The notes under the pieces are model-generated. The model did no database searches. It was not told where the DNA came from and saw only the letters and a program-made list of their open reading frames with translations. Below, piece by piece: positions 7,731 through 17,045 of a stretch of 64,000 bases of DNA (position 1 is the stretch's first letter; the number at the start of each line of letters is the position of its first letter). This stretch comes from Neotamlana sedimentorum (GTDB taxonomy: Bacteria > Bacteroidota > Bacteroidia > Flavobacteriales > Flavobacteriaceae). Position numbers and translations under genes: made by a program. The stretch covers positions 1 through 64,000 of the forward strand of contig NZ_JTDW01000014.1 of NCBI RefSeq assembly GCF_000943565.1, read 5' to 3'.

Positions 7731-8651
7731 TTATTGTTCTGGTATAGTATCTGTATTGGTTTCTTTTGATGTATTTTCAGAAACCCATAAATCGCCTTGA
7801 GCTTCTTTAGATTCGGCAGGTGTAGTACCTTGAAAGCTTAATACGTAGCTTGCTACTTGTGCAATTTCTGCTGGTTTTAAGCTTTGTTTCCAGGCAATCA
7901 TACCTTTACCATCTCGACCACCTTCAGAAATGGTTTTAAATACATTTTTAATACCACCGCCTAAAATCCAATATTCGTCGGTTAAATTCGGACCAATACC
8001 ACCGCCACCATCGGCTTTATGGCAGGCTACACAATTTGTATCGAAAATTTTCTTTCCATTGCCTAAATCTGAAGCTTCGGTAAGTAATTCAACAGTATTA
8101 AAATCGACTAAATCTTTTGCGGTTTTTTTGTATTCTTCAATAGCAATTTTAGCTTCAGCATATTCCTGTTCTAGTTCATCAAACTGTCCTTCACCGTTAA
8201 ATACATGATATTTTAAAAGGTATATAGCTGCAAATGCAATTGAAATGTAAAAACTGTAAATCCACCAAGGTGGTAAAGAATTATCTAACTCGCGAATGCC
8301 ATCGTAATTATGATCTAGAATTATTTCGTGTTCTTCTTCTATAGGTTTAGATCCTAATAGCTTTTTATACACCTTTTTAATCCAGCTAACAAATTTAGAT
8401 GGTTTTGCATTTTGAGCATCAAAACGAGCTTTAGCTTCTTCGTTTAAACTTTGGTAAACTAAATTTCTCATGGCGCTTACTATGCCTTCAATGGCAATTA
8501 AAATAAGCAACACTAGAATTAAGAATAATGATAATAAAGGATATTCTATAAATGCTGGTTTATCGACTGAGTCTATAACATATTCAGCGAAAGCTGCAAT
8601 GATGAAGAATAAGGCAGGAACTCGAATCCAAGAGGGGAAATACGGTCTCAT
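7731..8651 (-). CDS. ccoP: cbb3 oxidase subunit III, mono-heme CcoP
   Basis: A 306-residue protein. Two hydrophobic helices near residues 10-60, then the CcoP feature L-D-N-S-L-P-P-W-W (122-130) before another helix, then one cytochrome c domain with CVACH (207-211) and a probable distal methionine at 251 (G-K-G-M-I-A-W). Proteobacterial CcoP has two heme c sites; only one is present here, as in other Bacteroidota. It passes electrons to the CcoNO core in the inner membrane. Its ATG overlaps the stop of ccoQ by 4 nt, indicating translational coupling. Confidence 0.93.
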   Translation of the reverse strand: MRPYFPSWIRVPALFFIIAAFAEYVIDSVDKPAFIEYPLLSLFLILVLLILIAIEGIVSAMRNLVYQSLNEEAKARFDAQNAKPSKFVSWIKKVYKKLLGSKPIEEEHEIILDHNYDGIRELDNSLPPWWIYSFYISIAFAAIYLLKYHVFNGEGQFDELEQEYAEAKIAIEEYKKTAKDLVDFNTVELLTEASDLGNGKKIFDTNCVACHKADGGGGIGPNLTDEYWILGGGIKNVFKTISEGGRDGKGMIAWKQSLKPAEIAQVASYVLSFQGTTPAESKEAQGDLWVSENTSKETNTDTIPEQ

Positions 8652-8830
8652 AATTGGTTAGGTTTTTTATCTAATGGTAATTGACTAACGGTGTTTATAT
8701 AGTCTTTTTTTGCTGTAATAACCCACCAAAACAGGGCTACAAAAAAGATGAAAAATATAAGTAAGGATATTAATGGGTAAATTTCTATACCCGTAATGCT
8801 CTCCATATGGTTTTTTACAAACTTCGACAT
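8648..8830 (-). CDS. ccoQ: CcoQ-like small cbb3 subunit
   Basis: A 60-residue protein with a single membrane helix (about residues 18-40, rich in F, I and W) and a charged C-terminal tail ending K-K-P-N-Q-L. Position between ccoNO and ccoP, size and topology identify the CcoQ/FixQ subunit, which stabilises the oxidase in other bacteria. Sequence identity of CcoQ proteins is low, so the call rests mainly on context. The gene starts 4 nt after the ccoNO stop and overlaps ccoP by 4 nt. Confidence 0.8.
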   Translation of the reverse strand: MSKFVKNHMESITGIEIYPLISLLIFFIFFVALFWWVITAKKDYINTVSQLPLDKKPNQL

Positions 8831-8834
8831 AACT

Positions 8835-11030
8835 TTATTGATTTAGTGTGGTTAAGGTTTCTTCTATTTCTTGAACTTTAATATCGGTTCCTAAACGCTG
8901 TAAATAAGCTATTAAAGCGGTTATTTCACGATTTCTCATTTCAATAAAAGAAGTTCCACCAGCTTTTTTATCGGCTTCATAAGTTTCAGCAAAATCAGGA
9001 TCTGTATACAAGTTTTGTTCTATTTGTGTGCCTTGTTCTAGCATGCTTTTTTGCGCATTTGCAATATCGTCTTCGGTGTATGGTACACCTAGTTTAACCA
9101 TGGCTTTCATTTTAGATTCGGTCATCGATTTATCTAATTCGTTTCTAACTAGCCATTGGTAAGCTGGCATAATGGATCCAGATGAGGTGCTTTGCGGATC
9201 ATACATGTGGTTTAGGTGCCAGTTATCTGAATATTTTCCACCCACACGATGTAAATCTGGTCCTGTACGCTTACTTCCCCAAAGGAATGGATGATCGTAA
9301 ACAAATTCGCCTGCTTTACTGTAATCGCCGTAGCGCTCAACTTCGCTTCTAAACGGACGCACCATTTGCGAATGACAACTAACACAGCCTTCGCGGATGT
9401 AAATATCACGTCCTTCAAGCTCTAAAGGGGTGTATGGTTTTACACTGGCAATAGTTGGAATGTTAGATTCTACCATTATAGTTGGTATAATTTGAATTAT
9501 ACCACCAATTAATATGGTTATAGTTGCTAAAATGGTTAACTGTACAGGTTTACGCTCTAACCAGGTATGAAAAGTTTCTCCAGCAATTCGTCTTTTTGAA
9601 ACACGTTGAAGGGCAGGAGCTTCAGCTAATTCATCGGTTACTTGGCTACCTTTTTTCATGGTAACAATAACGTTGTAAGCTAAAACAAACATACCGATGA
9701 TGTAAAGCGATCCGCCTATGGCACGCATCCAATACATTGGTATAATTTCAGAAACAGTTTCTAAAAAGTTACCATAAACTAAAGTGCCATCTGGATTAAA
9801 TTGTTTCCACATACTGGCTTGTGTAAATCCAGCAACATACATAGGTAATGCATACATAATAATACCTAAAGTACCTATCCAGAAATGTAAATTAGCAAGT
9901 TTTGTTGAGTATAGTTTAGTTTTGAATAATCGTGGAATTAACCAATAAATCATACCAAAGGCTAAAAAGCCGTTCCAAGCTAAGGCTCCAACATGAACGT
10001 GTGCAATAACCCAATCTGTAAAGTGCGCAATGGCGTTTACATTTTTAAGTGATAGCATTGGCCCCTCGAACGTAGCCATACCATAACCTGTTATAGCAAC
10101 AACCATAAATTTTAAAACAGGATCTGTTCGTACTTTATCCCAAGCACCACGCAAGGTTAAAAGTCCGTTTATCATACCACCCCAAGACGGCATTAATAAC
10201 ATTACCGAGAATGCTACACCTAAATTTTGAGCCCATTCTGGTAAAGCTGTGTATAATAAGTGGTGAGGTCCTGCCCAGATATAAATAAATATTAAGGACC
10301 AAAAGTGTACAATTGATAATCTGTAAGAATAAATAGGTCTGTCTGCAGCCTTTGGAACAAAATAATACATTAGCCCTAAAAATGGGGTTGTTAAAAAGAA
10401 GGCAACTGCATTATGCCCGTACCACCATTGTACTAAGGCATCTTGAACACCAGCGTAAACCGAATAACTTTTTAAACCGCTAACCGGTAATTCTAAACTA
10501 TTAAAAATATGCAGTACAGCAACCGTAACAAATGTGCCCAAGTAAAACCAAATGGCAACATACATGTGGCGTTGTCTTCTTTTTAAAATAGTTCCTATTA
10601 AATTCCAGCCAAAAACCACCCAAACAGCAGCTATTGCGATATCGAACGGCCATTCTAATTCGGCGTATTCTTTACTGGTAGTAAAACCTAGCGGAAGTGT
10701 AATAGCAGCACCAACAATAATTAATTGCCAGCCCCAAAAGTTAATATTACTTAGGACATCGCTAAACATTCTAGCTTTAAGTAAGCGTTGCGATGAGTAG
10801 TAAACCCCTGCAAAAATGGCATTACCAACAAAGGCAAAAATAACAGCGTTGGTATGTAATGGGCGTAGACGACCAAAACTTAGCCAAGAAATACCGTCGG
10901 TAAGGTTAGGGAATAAAAACATAAAGGCCAAAAGTAGGCCAACAAGCATACCTACAACACCCCAAATCATGGTGGCGAGTAAGAACTTTTTAACAATCTT
11001 GTTGTCGTAATAAAATTGTTGTACTTCCAT
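8835..11030 (-). CDS. ccoNO: Fused cbb3 oxidase subunits I and II (CcoN-CcoO)
   Basis: A 731-residue fusion. Residues 1-460 are CcoN with a dozen helices and the expected histidines: RPLH (59), W-Y-G-H (206, copper B), G-P-H-H (256-257, copper B) and H-V-H-V-G (344, 346, hemes). After a linker and one helix near 498-518, the C-terminal part is CcoO with CVSCH (549-553) and a later methionine-containing loop. This is the proton-pumping, oxygen-reducing core for low oxygen. The N-O fusion is usual in Bacteroidota. It starts 9 nt after ccoS. Confidence 0.96.
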   Translation of the reverse strand: MEVQQFYYDNKIVKKFLLATMIWGVVGMLVGLLLAFMFLFPNLTDGISWLSFGRLRPLHTNAVIFAFVGNAIFAGVYYSSQRLLKARMFSDVLSNINFWGWQLIIVGAAITLPLGFTTSKEYAELEWPFDIAIAAVWVVFGWNLIGTILKRRQRHMYVAIWFYLGTFVTVAVLHIFNSLELPVSGLKSYSVYAGVQDALVQWWYGHNAVAFFLTTPFLGLMYYFVPKAADRPIYSYRLSIVHFWSLIFIYIWAGPHHLLYTALPEWAQNLGVAFSVMLLMPSWGGMINGLLTLRGAWDKVRTDPVLKFMVVAITGYGMATFEGPMLSLKNVNAIAHFTDWVIAHVHVGALAWNGFLAFGMIYWLIPRLFKTKLYSTKLANLHFWIGTLGIIMYALPMYVAGFTQASMWKQFNPDGTLVYGNFLETVSEIIPMYWMRAIGGSLYIIGMFVLAYNVIVTMKKGSQVTDELAEAPALQRVSKRRIAGETFHTWLERKPVQLTILATITILIGGIIQIIPTIMVESNIPTIASVKPYTPLELEGRDIYIREGCVSCHSQMVRPFRSEVERYGDYSKAGEFVYDHPFLWGSKRTGPDLHRVGGKYSDNWHLNHMYDPQSTSSGSIMPAYQWLVRNELDKSMTESKMKAMVKLGVPYTEDDIANAQKSMLEQGTQIEQNLYTDPDFAETYEADKKAGGTSFIEMRNREITALIAYLQRLGTDIKVQEIEETLTTLNQ

Positions 11031-11039
11031 AATAGTTAA

Positions 11040-11225
11040 TTAAACTTTAGTTTTATTAATGGTTTTGTTAGGTTTGGTTTTAACCAATTCGTCTTCAAAA
11101 AGCATGCGTACAGATGGCGTGTAATCATCATCATATTGTCCAGATTTTACAGCTTTTATAAAGCCAATAAAAAAGACGATAGCAATGGTTATGCTAATGG
11201 TTAGTAATACATATATAACACTCAT
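11040..11225 (-). CDS. ccoS: CcoS cbb3 oxidase maturation protein
   Basis: A 61-residue protein with one N-terminal membrane helix (IYVLLTISITIAIVFFIGF) and the family motif S-G-Q-Y-D-D near residues 28-33, followed by a short cytoplasmic tail. CcoS is required for cofactor insertion into CcoN in Rhodobacter. Here it is the first gene of the oxidase operon. The 78-bp gap from ccoI contains a CRP/FNR-type box and a perfect -7 element, so this gene should be promoter-proximal. Confidence 0.92.
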   Translation of the reverse strand: MSVIYVLLTISITIAIVFFIGFIKAVKSGQYDDDYTPSVRMLFEDELVKTKPNKTINKTKV

Positions 11226-11245
11226 ACCTACTTGAAGTTATGGTT

Positions 11246-11289
11246 CAAAATTACGTTGGCATCTTTTTTTAAAAGATGATATTTATCAT
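11246..11289 (-). promoter_or_regulatory. CRP/FNR-type box and -7 element of the cbb3 operon
   Basis: ATGAT-ATTT-ATCAT (11276-11289) is an inverted repeat with perfect 5-bp arms. TAATTTTG on the minus strand (11253 to 11246) is a perfect TAnnTTTG element. The box centre (11282.5) is 36.5 nt upstream of the G at 11246, placing the box near -41.5. The predicted leader to ATG 11225 is about 16 nt. Confidence 0.75.
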
Positions 11290-11303
11290 GTTTCATAAGT
11301 TTT

Positions 11304-13676
11304 TTATTTTAATTTCTGGCCTAAAATGTTAGTGGCAATGGTTGTAAAAATCACAATGCTAATAGAGCTTAACGGCATTAATATAGCTGCAATTACAGGC
11401 ATAAGTTGCCCCGTGATGGCAAAGTATAAACCAATAGCATTGTAGAAAAAGGAGAACACAAAACTCCATTTTATAATTTTTATAGCGGCTTTTGATGCCT
11501 TTATGTAATGATATAATTGATTAAATTTTGAAGCGTCAAGAATCGCATCGCATGCAGGAGAAAATACATTTATGTTTTCTGAAATAGCAATACCAACATT
11601 ACTTTGTGCCAGTGCACCTGCATCGTTTAAACCATCGCCAATCATAAGCACATTAGCGCCATTGTTTTGATGGTGTTTTATGTATTCTAACTTGTCGTTA
11701 GGTTTTTGATTAAAAATAAGTTTGGTTTTGCTTGGTAATAGCTTTTTTAGGTTGTTTAATTCGCTAGCGTTATCTCCTGAAAGAATAGCTAAATCGTAAT
11801 TAGTTTTTAATTGATTGAATAACTTTGAAATGCCTTTTCTATAAGCATTATAAAAAGTGAATTTGCCTTTGTAAGTATTATTTGTACTAATATGAACCGC
11901 TGTACTTAATTCGGTTTCCGGTTGAAGTTGCCCAACATATTTTGCAGAACCTATTTTAATAGATTCGTTTTGTGTTTTGCCATAAATACCTTCTCCTAAG
12001 TGTTCTTCAAAATAGTCTAAACTTTCAATATTATTTTGTTGAAGCAATTTGTATAAAGACCTGCTCAAAGGATGATTTGAGTGTCTTAACGTACTCGTTA
12101 GCAAAATTTCTTCGTTTGGCGTTAATTTTGAGCCTCGATAAGTTGTTTTTGTTTTTTTGTTTGAAGTTATTGTGCCTGTTTTATCAAAAAGAATAGTGTC
12201 TATTTTGGCAAGTTGCTCAATAACCGATGCATTTTTTAAATAAAATTTTAGTCTACCAAAAATGCGCAACAAATTGCCTAAAGTAAAAGGCGCAGAAAGA
12301 GCAATGGCACAAGGGCAAGCAATAATTAAAACAGAAGTAAATACGTTTAAGGCTTTGGTGGCATCAACAAATAACCAAAATGTAGTAGCAACTATGGCTA
12401 TGCTTAATACAGTAATAGTAAACCGTTTACTTATGGTGTTTGTTAAGGTTGTAAAGCCATCTTCTTTATTTTTATTGAATACATCGTTGCTCCATAGTTG
12501 TGTTAGGTAACTTTGTTCTACTGCATTTAAAGCTTCTATTTCAATGCTTCCAGAAGTTTGTTTTCCTCCAGCAAAAAGTTTATCTCCAGAGGCTTTTTTT
12601 ACAGCTTCAGATTCACCGGTAACAAAACTGTAATCAATGTTGGCATTTCCGTTAATTAAAATGCCGTCAACAGGAATAAGTTCTTCGTTTCTAATTAATA
12701 ATCGGTCGCCTTTTTTAATATCATAAACTTGAATAGGTTTTTCTTCTCCTTTATGAATTTTGGTTACAGCAATGGGGAAGTACGATTTGTAATCGCGCTC
12801 GAAAGACAAAAAATTATAGGTGCGTTGCTGAAAATATTTTCCGAGTAATAAAAAGAAAACTAAACCTGTTAAACTATCGAAAAAGCCAGTGCCAATATTT
12901 AAAACAATTTCGGCGGTGCTTCGTATAAATAAAACCAAAATACCAAGCGCTATAGGAATATCAATATTTAGTAATTTACTTTTTAAACCTTTGTAGGCCG
13001 ATACAAAATAATCTTGAGCAGCATAAAATACAACAGGCAAGGAAAATGTAAACATAAGCCAGCGAAATACGGTTTTATATTGCTCTAGCCAGAATTCATT
13101 AACTTCAAAATATTCTGGAAACGATAAAAACATAACATTACCAAAGGCAAAACCAGCAACACCTAGTTTGTAAATTAAGCTGCGATTAACTTTGCTTTTA
13201 CCTGTACTAAAATCTTCAAGAGAAATATAAGGTTCGTAGCCAATTTTGCTTAGTAATAATACCGCTTCTTTAAGCGAAAACGCTTCGGTTTTATAGGTGA
13301 TTCTAACTGTTTTTTTACCAAAATTTACTTTAGAAGCCGTAATATTAGGGTTGAGTTTGTTTAGGTTTTCTAAAATCCAAATACAAGAACTACAATGAAT
13401 ATGCGGAATAGTTAAGGTGGCAATTTGGTGTTTACCATCATTAAATTCAGTTAGTTTTTCAATTATAATTTTATCTTCAAGAAAATCGTATTTGCCTTCA
13501 ATATCTTGGGGTGTTGCACCTGGCGTTTGTTGTAAATCGTAATAGCAGGTTAAATCATTTTCAGAGAAAATTTCATAAACCGTTTTACAACCGTTGCAAC
13601 AAAAGTCTTTTTCTTGATATGTAACATGTTGGCTTTCGCAGGGGTCTCCACAGTGAAAACAAGTTGTTTTATTCAT
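11304..13676 (-). CDS. ccoI: Copper-translocating P-type ATPase CcoI
   Basis: A 790-residue P1B ATPase. N-terminal cysteine-rich metal site (C-F-H-C-G-D-P-C and C-C-N-G-C, residues 6-30), heavy-metal-associated domain with H-C-S-S-C (94-98), TGES (353-356), the membrane metal motif CPC (454-456), the phosphorylation site DKTGT (498-502) and a G-D-G-L-N-D hinge near 675. The N-terminal cysteine block and location beside cbb3 genes mark the CcoI/FixI subgroup, which exports copper for the oxidase. ATG 13676 has AGGAG 8-12 nt upstream, a rare good ribosome site for this phylum. Confidence 0.94.
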   Translation of the reverse strand: MNKTTCFHCGDPCESQHVTYQEKDFCCNGCKTVYEIFSENDLTCYYDLQQTPGATPQDIEGKYDFLEDKIIIEKLTEFNDGKHQIATLTIPHIHCSSCIWILENLNKLNPNITASKVNFGKKTVRITYKTEAFSLKEAVLLLSKIGYEPYISLEDFSTGKSKVNRSLIYKLGVAGFAFGNVMFLSFPEYFEVNEFWLEQYKTVFRWLMFTFSLPVVFYAAQDYFVSAYKGLKSKLLNIDIPIALGILVLFIRSTAEIVLNIGTGFFDSLTGLVFFLLLGKYFQQRTYNFLSFERDYKSYFPIAVTKIHKGEEKPIQVYDIKKGDRLLIRNEELIPVDGILINGNANIDYSFVTGESEAVKKASGDKLFAGGKQTSGSIEIEALNAVEQSYLTQLWSNDVFNKNKEDGFTTLTNTISKRFTITVLSIAIVATTFWLFVDATKALNVFTSVLIIACPCAIALSAPFTLGNLLRIFGRLKFYLKNASVIEQLAKIDTILFDKTGTITSNKKTKTTYRGSKLTPNEEILLTSTLRHSNHPLSRSLYKLLQQNNIESLDYFEEHLGEGIYGKTQNESIKIGSAKYVGQLQPETELSTAVHISTNNTYKGKFTFYNAYRKGISKLFNQLKTNYDLAILSGDNASELNNLKKLLPSKTKLIFNQKPNDKLEYIKHHQNNGANVLMIGDGLNDAGALAQSNVGIAISENINVFSPACDAILDASKFNQLYHYIKASKAAIKIIKWSFVFSFFYNAIGLYFAITGQLMPVIAAILMPLSSISIVIFTTIATNILGQKLK

Positions 13677-13701
13677 AATATTTGCTCCTAAATACCTGAT
13701 G

Positions 13702-13774
13702 CAAATATTTATACTTCACCTTTTAAAAAATATGATATTAATCAGCTTTTGTCTATTTTTACCTCAATATTTTG
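13702..13774. promoter_or_regulatory. Shared CRP/FNR-type box between ccoI and the FixL-like kinase
   Basis: TGAT-ATTA-ATCA (13733-13744) lies in the 115-bp divergent region. Leftward, AATATTTG (13709 to 13702 on the minus strand, one mismatch to TAnnTTTG) ends 36.5 nt from the box centre. Rightward, TATTTTG (13768-13774, one base shorter than consensus) ends 35.5 nt from it. A single regulator dimer could therefore serve both genes from about -41. Confidence 0.6.
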
Positions 13775-13791
13775 TAATTTAAAACGTATAA

Positions 13792-15033
13792 ATGCTAAAT
13801 AATAACGATGTATTTAATGTGCTTTTCGATGCTGTTTCCGAGGGTGTAATTGTAGTAAACGAGCAGCAAAAAATTGTAGCTACAAATGCTTCTGCAGAAA
13901 ACATGTTTGGGTATTCTAAGCATGAGCTTTTAAATCAGGATTTATTAGTTTTAATTCCAAAGGATTATCACCATTCTCATAGTGATAATGTAGAAAACTT
14001 CATGGCGCATAAAGAGCGTAGGCAAATGGGGCACGGGCGCGATTTGTATGGTATATGTAAAAACGGAAATGCTATTCCTGTAGAGGCCGGTTTAAATCCT
14101 TTAGAGATAGAAGGAGAAAGTTACGTTATGGCTATAGTTATTGATATTTCTGTGCGTAAGAAACAAGAAGAAGAATTATTGAGGTTAAACAATAAGTTAG
14201 AAGAAGAAGTAAAACAGCGTACTAAAGAATTACGTTATACTGTAGATTCTTTAACTATTGTAAATAAAGAACTCGACGAAGAAATAAAAAAGCGTATTGA
14301 AGCCCAAGGGAAAACCGTAAAAGCTTTAAAAAAAGAAAAGGAACTTAACGAGCTAAAAACAAAATTTTTATCGTTGGTTTCGCACGAGTTTAAAACCCCT
14401 TTAAGTGGTATATTAACTTCCGCGATGTTGTTAGGTAAATACAAATTAAGTGAACAACAAGAAAAACGAGATAAACACATAAAAACGATAACAGATAAAG
14501 TACATTATTTAAATAATATTTTAAACGATTTTTTATCTGTTGAGAAGTTAGAATCTGGAAAAATAAAATACAATTACAGTAATTTTAATGTTAGTAAAAT
14601 TGTAAACGAGGTTATTTATAATGCGAATATGCTGTTAAAAGAGGGACAAGTAATTAACTATCCAGAAAACATTGATGAATACTCAATGTTTCAAGATGAA
14701 AAAACTGTGGAGTTGGCACTATCAAATTTAGTTAACAATGCGGTTAAATATTCCTCTGAAAACACTATTATAGATATTAATATTCAGCAAAACGATACCA
14801 CTACAACATTTATAGTAAAAGACAACGGTATAGGAATACCTAAAACTGAACAAAAAAATATTTTTAACCGATATTTTAGAGCAGAAAATGCATTGCTAAC
14901 CCAAGGCACGGGTATTGGGCTAAATATTGTAAAAAGTCATATTGAAAATTTAGGAGGTTCTATTAGTTTTACCAGCGAAGAAAATAAAGGAAGCGAATTT
15001 ATATTTAAACTACCAAACACAGCAAAACAATGA
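13792..15033 (+). CDS. FixL-like PAS histidine kinase
   Basis: A 413-residue cytoplasmic kinase without membrane segments. PAS domain about 1-125, a long coiled coil about 122-190, dimerisation/phosphoacceptor H198 in S-H-E-F-K-T-P, then an ATPase domain with N-L-V-N-N-A-V-K-Y, D-N-G-I-G-I-P and G-T-G-I-G-L. In the PAS domain H63 and R83 align with the heme-ligand histidine and distal arginine of FixL, with the same 20-residue interval, in the context F-G-Y, P-K-D-Y-H-H-S-H and G-H-G-R-D. This suggests heme-based oxygen sensing; it is an inference, since related PAS domains without heme share parts of this pattern. It overlaps its response regulator by 4 nt. Confidence 0.85.
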   Translation: MLNNNDVFNVLFDAVSEGVIVVNEQQKIVATNASAENMFGYSKHELLNQDLLVLIPKDYHHSHSDNVENFMAHKERRQMGHGRDLYGICKNGNAIPVEAGLNPLEIEGESYVMAIVIDISVRKKQEEELLRLNNKLEEEVKQRTKELRYTVDSLTIVNKELDEEIKKRIEAQGKTVKALKKEKELNELKTKFLSLVSHEFKTPLSGILTSAMLLGKYKLSEQQEKRDKHIKTITDKVHYLNNILNDFLSVEKLESGKIKYNYSNFNVSKIVNEVIYNANMLLKEGQVINYPENIDEYSMFQDEKTVELALSNLVNNAVKYSSENTIIDINIQQNDTTTTFIVKDNGIGIPKTEQKNIFNRYFRAENALLTQGTGIGLNIVKSHIENLGGSISFTSEENKGSEFIFKLPNTAKQ

Positions 15034-16076
15034 AAAAAGTTTTACTTATTGAAGATGATGCCGTATTAAGAGAAAACACCGAAGAATTATTAGAGCTTTC
15101 TAATTTTAACGTAGTTACAGCACCCAACGGAAAATTGGGAGTAGAACAGGCTAAAAAAGAACTTCCAGATATAGTAGTATGCGATATTATGATGCCAGAG
15201 TTAGATGGTTATGGCGTACTTGAAAACCTTGCTAGCACAGAAGCAACTAAATATATACCTTTTATATTTTTATCTGCAAAAACCGAACGTAAAGATGTAC
15301 GAAAAGGCATGGATTTAGGTGCCGACGATTACATTACAAAGCCTTTTGAAGAAGAAGAGTTAATTAGTGCTATTAATAGCCGTATAGCAAAAGCAGCTAT
15401 ATTAAACGAGGAACGCCTTGCGAAAGAAAGCGGAGAAAAAGAAGATGAACTACGTTCGTTAAACGATTTAAAAAACTTTTTTGAAGATAACGGAGAAGAG
15501 GTTGCTTACAAAAAAGGTGATTTAATTTTTGAAGAAGGTCAACATTCAAATAAGGTTTACCTAATATCAAAAGGTTTAGTAAAATGCCATAAACTAGACG
15601 AACAAGGTAAATATTTAACAACTGCACTTTATAAAGAAGACGATTTGTTTGGTTACAACTCGTTAAACCAAATTACACCATACCAAGAAACTGCAACAGC
15701 AATGCAAGATTCGCAGTTAGTAGCATTGTCAAAGCAAGTGCTTGAAGATGTGTTAGATAGTAATCACAAAGTAACTTTAGAGCTAATACAATTACTTACC
15801 GACAATATTACCGATGTAAAAGATCAATTACTACAAATGGCTTATAGTTCGGTAAAGCGCAGAACCGCAATTACCTTAATTAAATTTGCCGAAAAAATAA
15901 ACAGAAAACCAAACGATGCAATTCGTGTATCTAGAAACGATTTAGCTAGTGTTGCCGGTGTTGCCCAAGAAAGTTTAATTAGAACTTTGTCTAGTTTTAA
16001 AGATTTGGGGCTTATTGAAATTGAGGGTAGAAATATTAAAATTTTAGACATTAATAAATTACACCATATAAATTAG
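15030..16076 (+). CDS. Response regulator with receiver and CRP/FNR output domains
   Basis: A 348-residue fusion: receiver domain (1-125, acidic pair E8/D9/D10, phosphoacceptor D52 in V-V-C-D-I-M-M-P, lysine in T-K-P-F), then a cyclic-nucleotide-binding-type beta barrel (about 145-260, G-D-L-I-F-E-E-G) and a CRP-type winged helix (about 275-348). The recognition helix reads Q-E-S-L-I-R-T, keeping the E and R that read TGA half-sites in FNR. It looks like FixJ and FixK functions in one protein, controlled by the FixL-like kinase that overlaps it by 4 nt. Likely targets are the TGAY-N4-RTCA boxes nearby. Confidence 0.85.
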   Translation: MKKVLLIEDDAVLRENTEELLELSNFNVVTAPNGKLGVEQAKKELPDIVVCDIMMPELDGYGVLENLASTEATKYIPFIFLSAKTERKDVRKGMDLGADDYITKPFEEEELISAINSRIAKAAILNEERLAKESGEKEDELRSLNDLKNFFEDNGEEVAYKKGDLIFEEGQHSNKVYLISKGLVKCHKLDEQGKYLTTALYKEDDLFGYNSLNQITPYQETATAMQDSQLVALSKQVLEDVLDSNHKVTLELIQLLTDNITDVKDQLLQMAYSSVKRRTAITLIKFAEKINRKPNDAIRVSRNDLASVAGVAQESLIRTLSSFKDLGLIEIEGRNIKILDINKLHHIN

Positions 16077-16101
16077 CAGGTTTTAGGTTTAAATACATAG
16101 G

Positions 16102-16146
16102 TATGATTTTGGTCATATTTAAATAAAAATATCCCGACTACTTTTG
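16102..16146 (+). promoter_or_regulatory. CRP/FNR-type box and -7 element of the usp gene
   Basis: TATGA-TTTTGG-TCATA (16102-16117) is a perfect 5-bp inverted repeat. TACTTTTG (16139-16146) matches TAnnTTTG. The centre-to-G interval is 36.5 nt, as at osmC, ccoS, ccoI and pflB. Confidence 0.7.
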
Positions 16147-16165
16147 TATTAAAGTACAAGTGAGG

Positions 16166-16996
16166 ATGAAAAATATTTTAATACCAACAGATTTTTCCGA
16201 AAATTCTTTGAATGCCATTAGGTATGCGGTTAGTCTATACAAAGATGCCGCTTGTAATTTTTATATTTTACATGTTGAGGCAGAAATAGATAATAATGAG
16301 TCAAATCTTGATATTCACTCATCAGTAATAAATATAGAAAAAACATCTATAAACGGTTTTTTGAAGGAATTTGTAAACCGTGTAAAAAAAAACGTTACGT
16401 TTAACAAAAATCATCAGTTTTTTACAATAGCCAATCATGATTCTTTAATTAACTCTATACGAGAAGAAGTATTACTTAAAAATATAGACTTAATAGTCAT
16501 GGGCACCAAAGGTATTTCCGGCTGCAGCGAACGTACTGTGGGAACAAATGCGGGTAACGTTATTACTAAAGTTAAGTGTAATACGTTAATAGTTCCAGAG
16601 AATGCAAAATTTGAAGTACCAAAAAAGATTGCCTTTCCAACAGATTTCTCAATTTTTTATAACGTTAATACATTACTACCACTTACTGAAATTATTAAAA
16701 ATAATAATTCTGAAATTGAGTTTCTTCACATTAGTAAGCGAGATTTAGTATTAAATGAAAATCAACGCATAAATATTGAGTATTTAGAAGACTATTTCGC
16801 CGACATATCACATGGTTTTCATTTTTTAACACATACAAAAATAGAAAATGCAATTCAAGGTTTTGTAAACGATAAAGACATTACTTTAATAACCATGCTT
16901 GGTAAAAATCTCAATTATTTTCAGCATATATTATTTCATCCTTTAGCAAAAGAAATTAGTTACTACAAAGATGTACCATTTTTAGTGTTACATTAA
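16166..16996 (+). CDS. Tandem universal stress protein
   Basis: A 276-residue protein with two UspA-type domains. The first has the typical start K-N-I-L-I-P-T-D-F-S (residues 2-11) and a G-T-K-G-I-S-G stretch near 115 where ATP-binding members have G-x2-G-x9-G-S/T. The second begins K-K-I-A-F-P-T-D-F-S near 155 and is degenerate at the nucleotide site. Two-domain Usp proteins with FNR-type promoters are known from anaerobic stress regulons. ATG 16166 is preferred over GTG 16160 because homologues start just before K-N-I-L. The upstream box supports low-oxygen induction. Confidence 0.85.
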   Translation: MKNILIPTDFSENSLNAIRYAVSLYKDAACNFYILHVEAEIDNNESNLDIHSSVINIEKTSINGFLKEFVNRVKKNVTFNKNHQFFTIANHDSLINSIREEVLLKNIDLIVMGTKGISGCSERTVGTNAGNVITKVKCNTLIVPENAKFEVPKKIAFPTDFSIFYNVNTLLPLTEIIKNNNSEIEFLHISKRDLVLNENQRINIEYLEDYFADISHGFHFLTHTKIENAIQGFVNDKDITLITMLGKNLNYFQHILFHPLAKEISYYKDVPFLVLH

Positions 16997-17045
16997 AATA
17001 GGAGTTTAGCGAATAGTATAATAAAATCACATAAATAAAATACGT

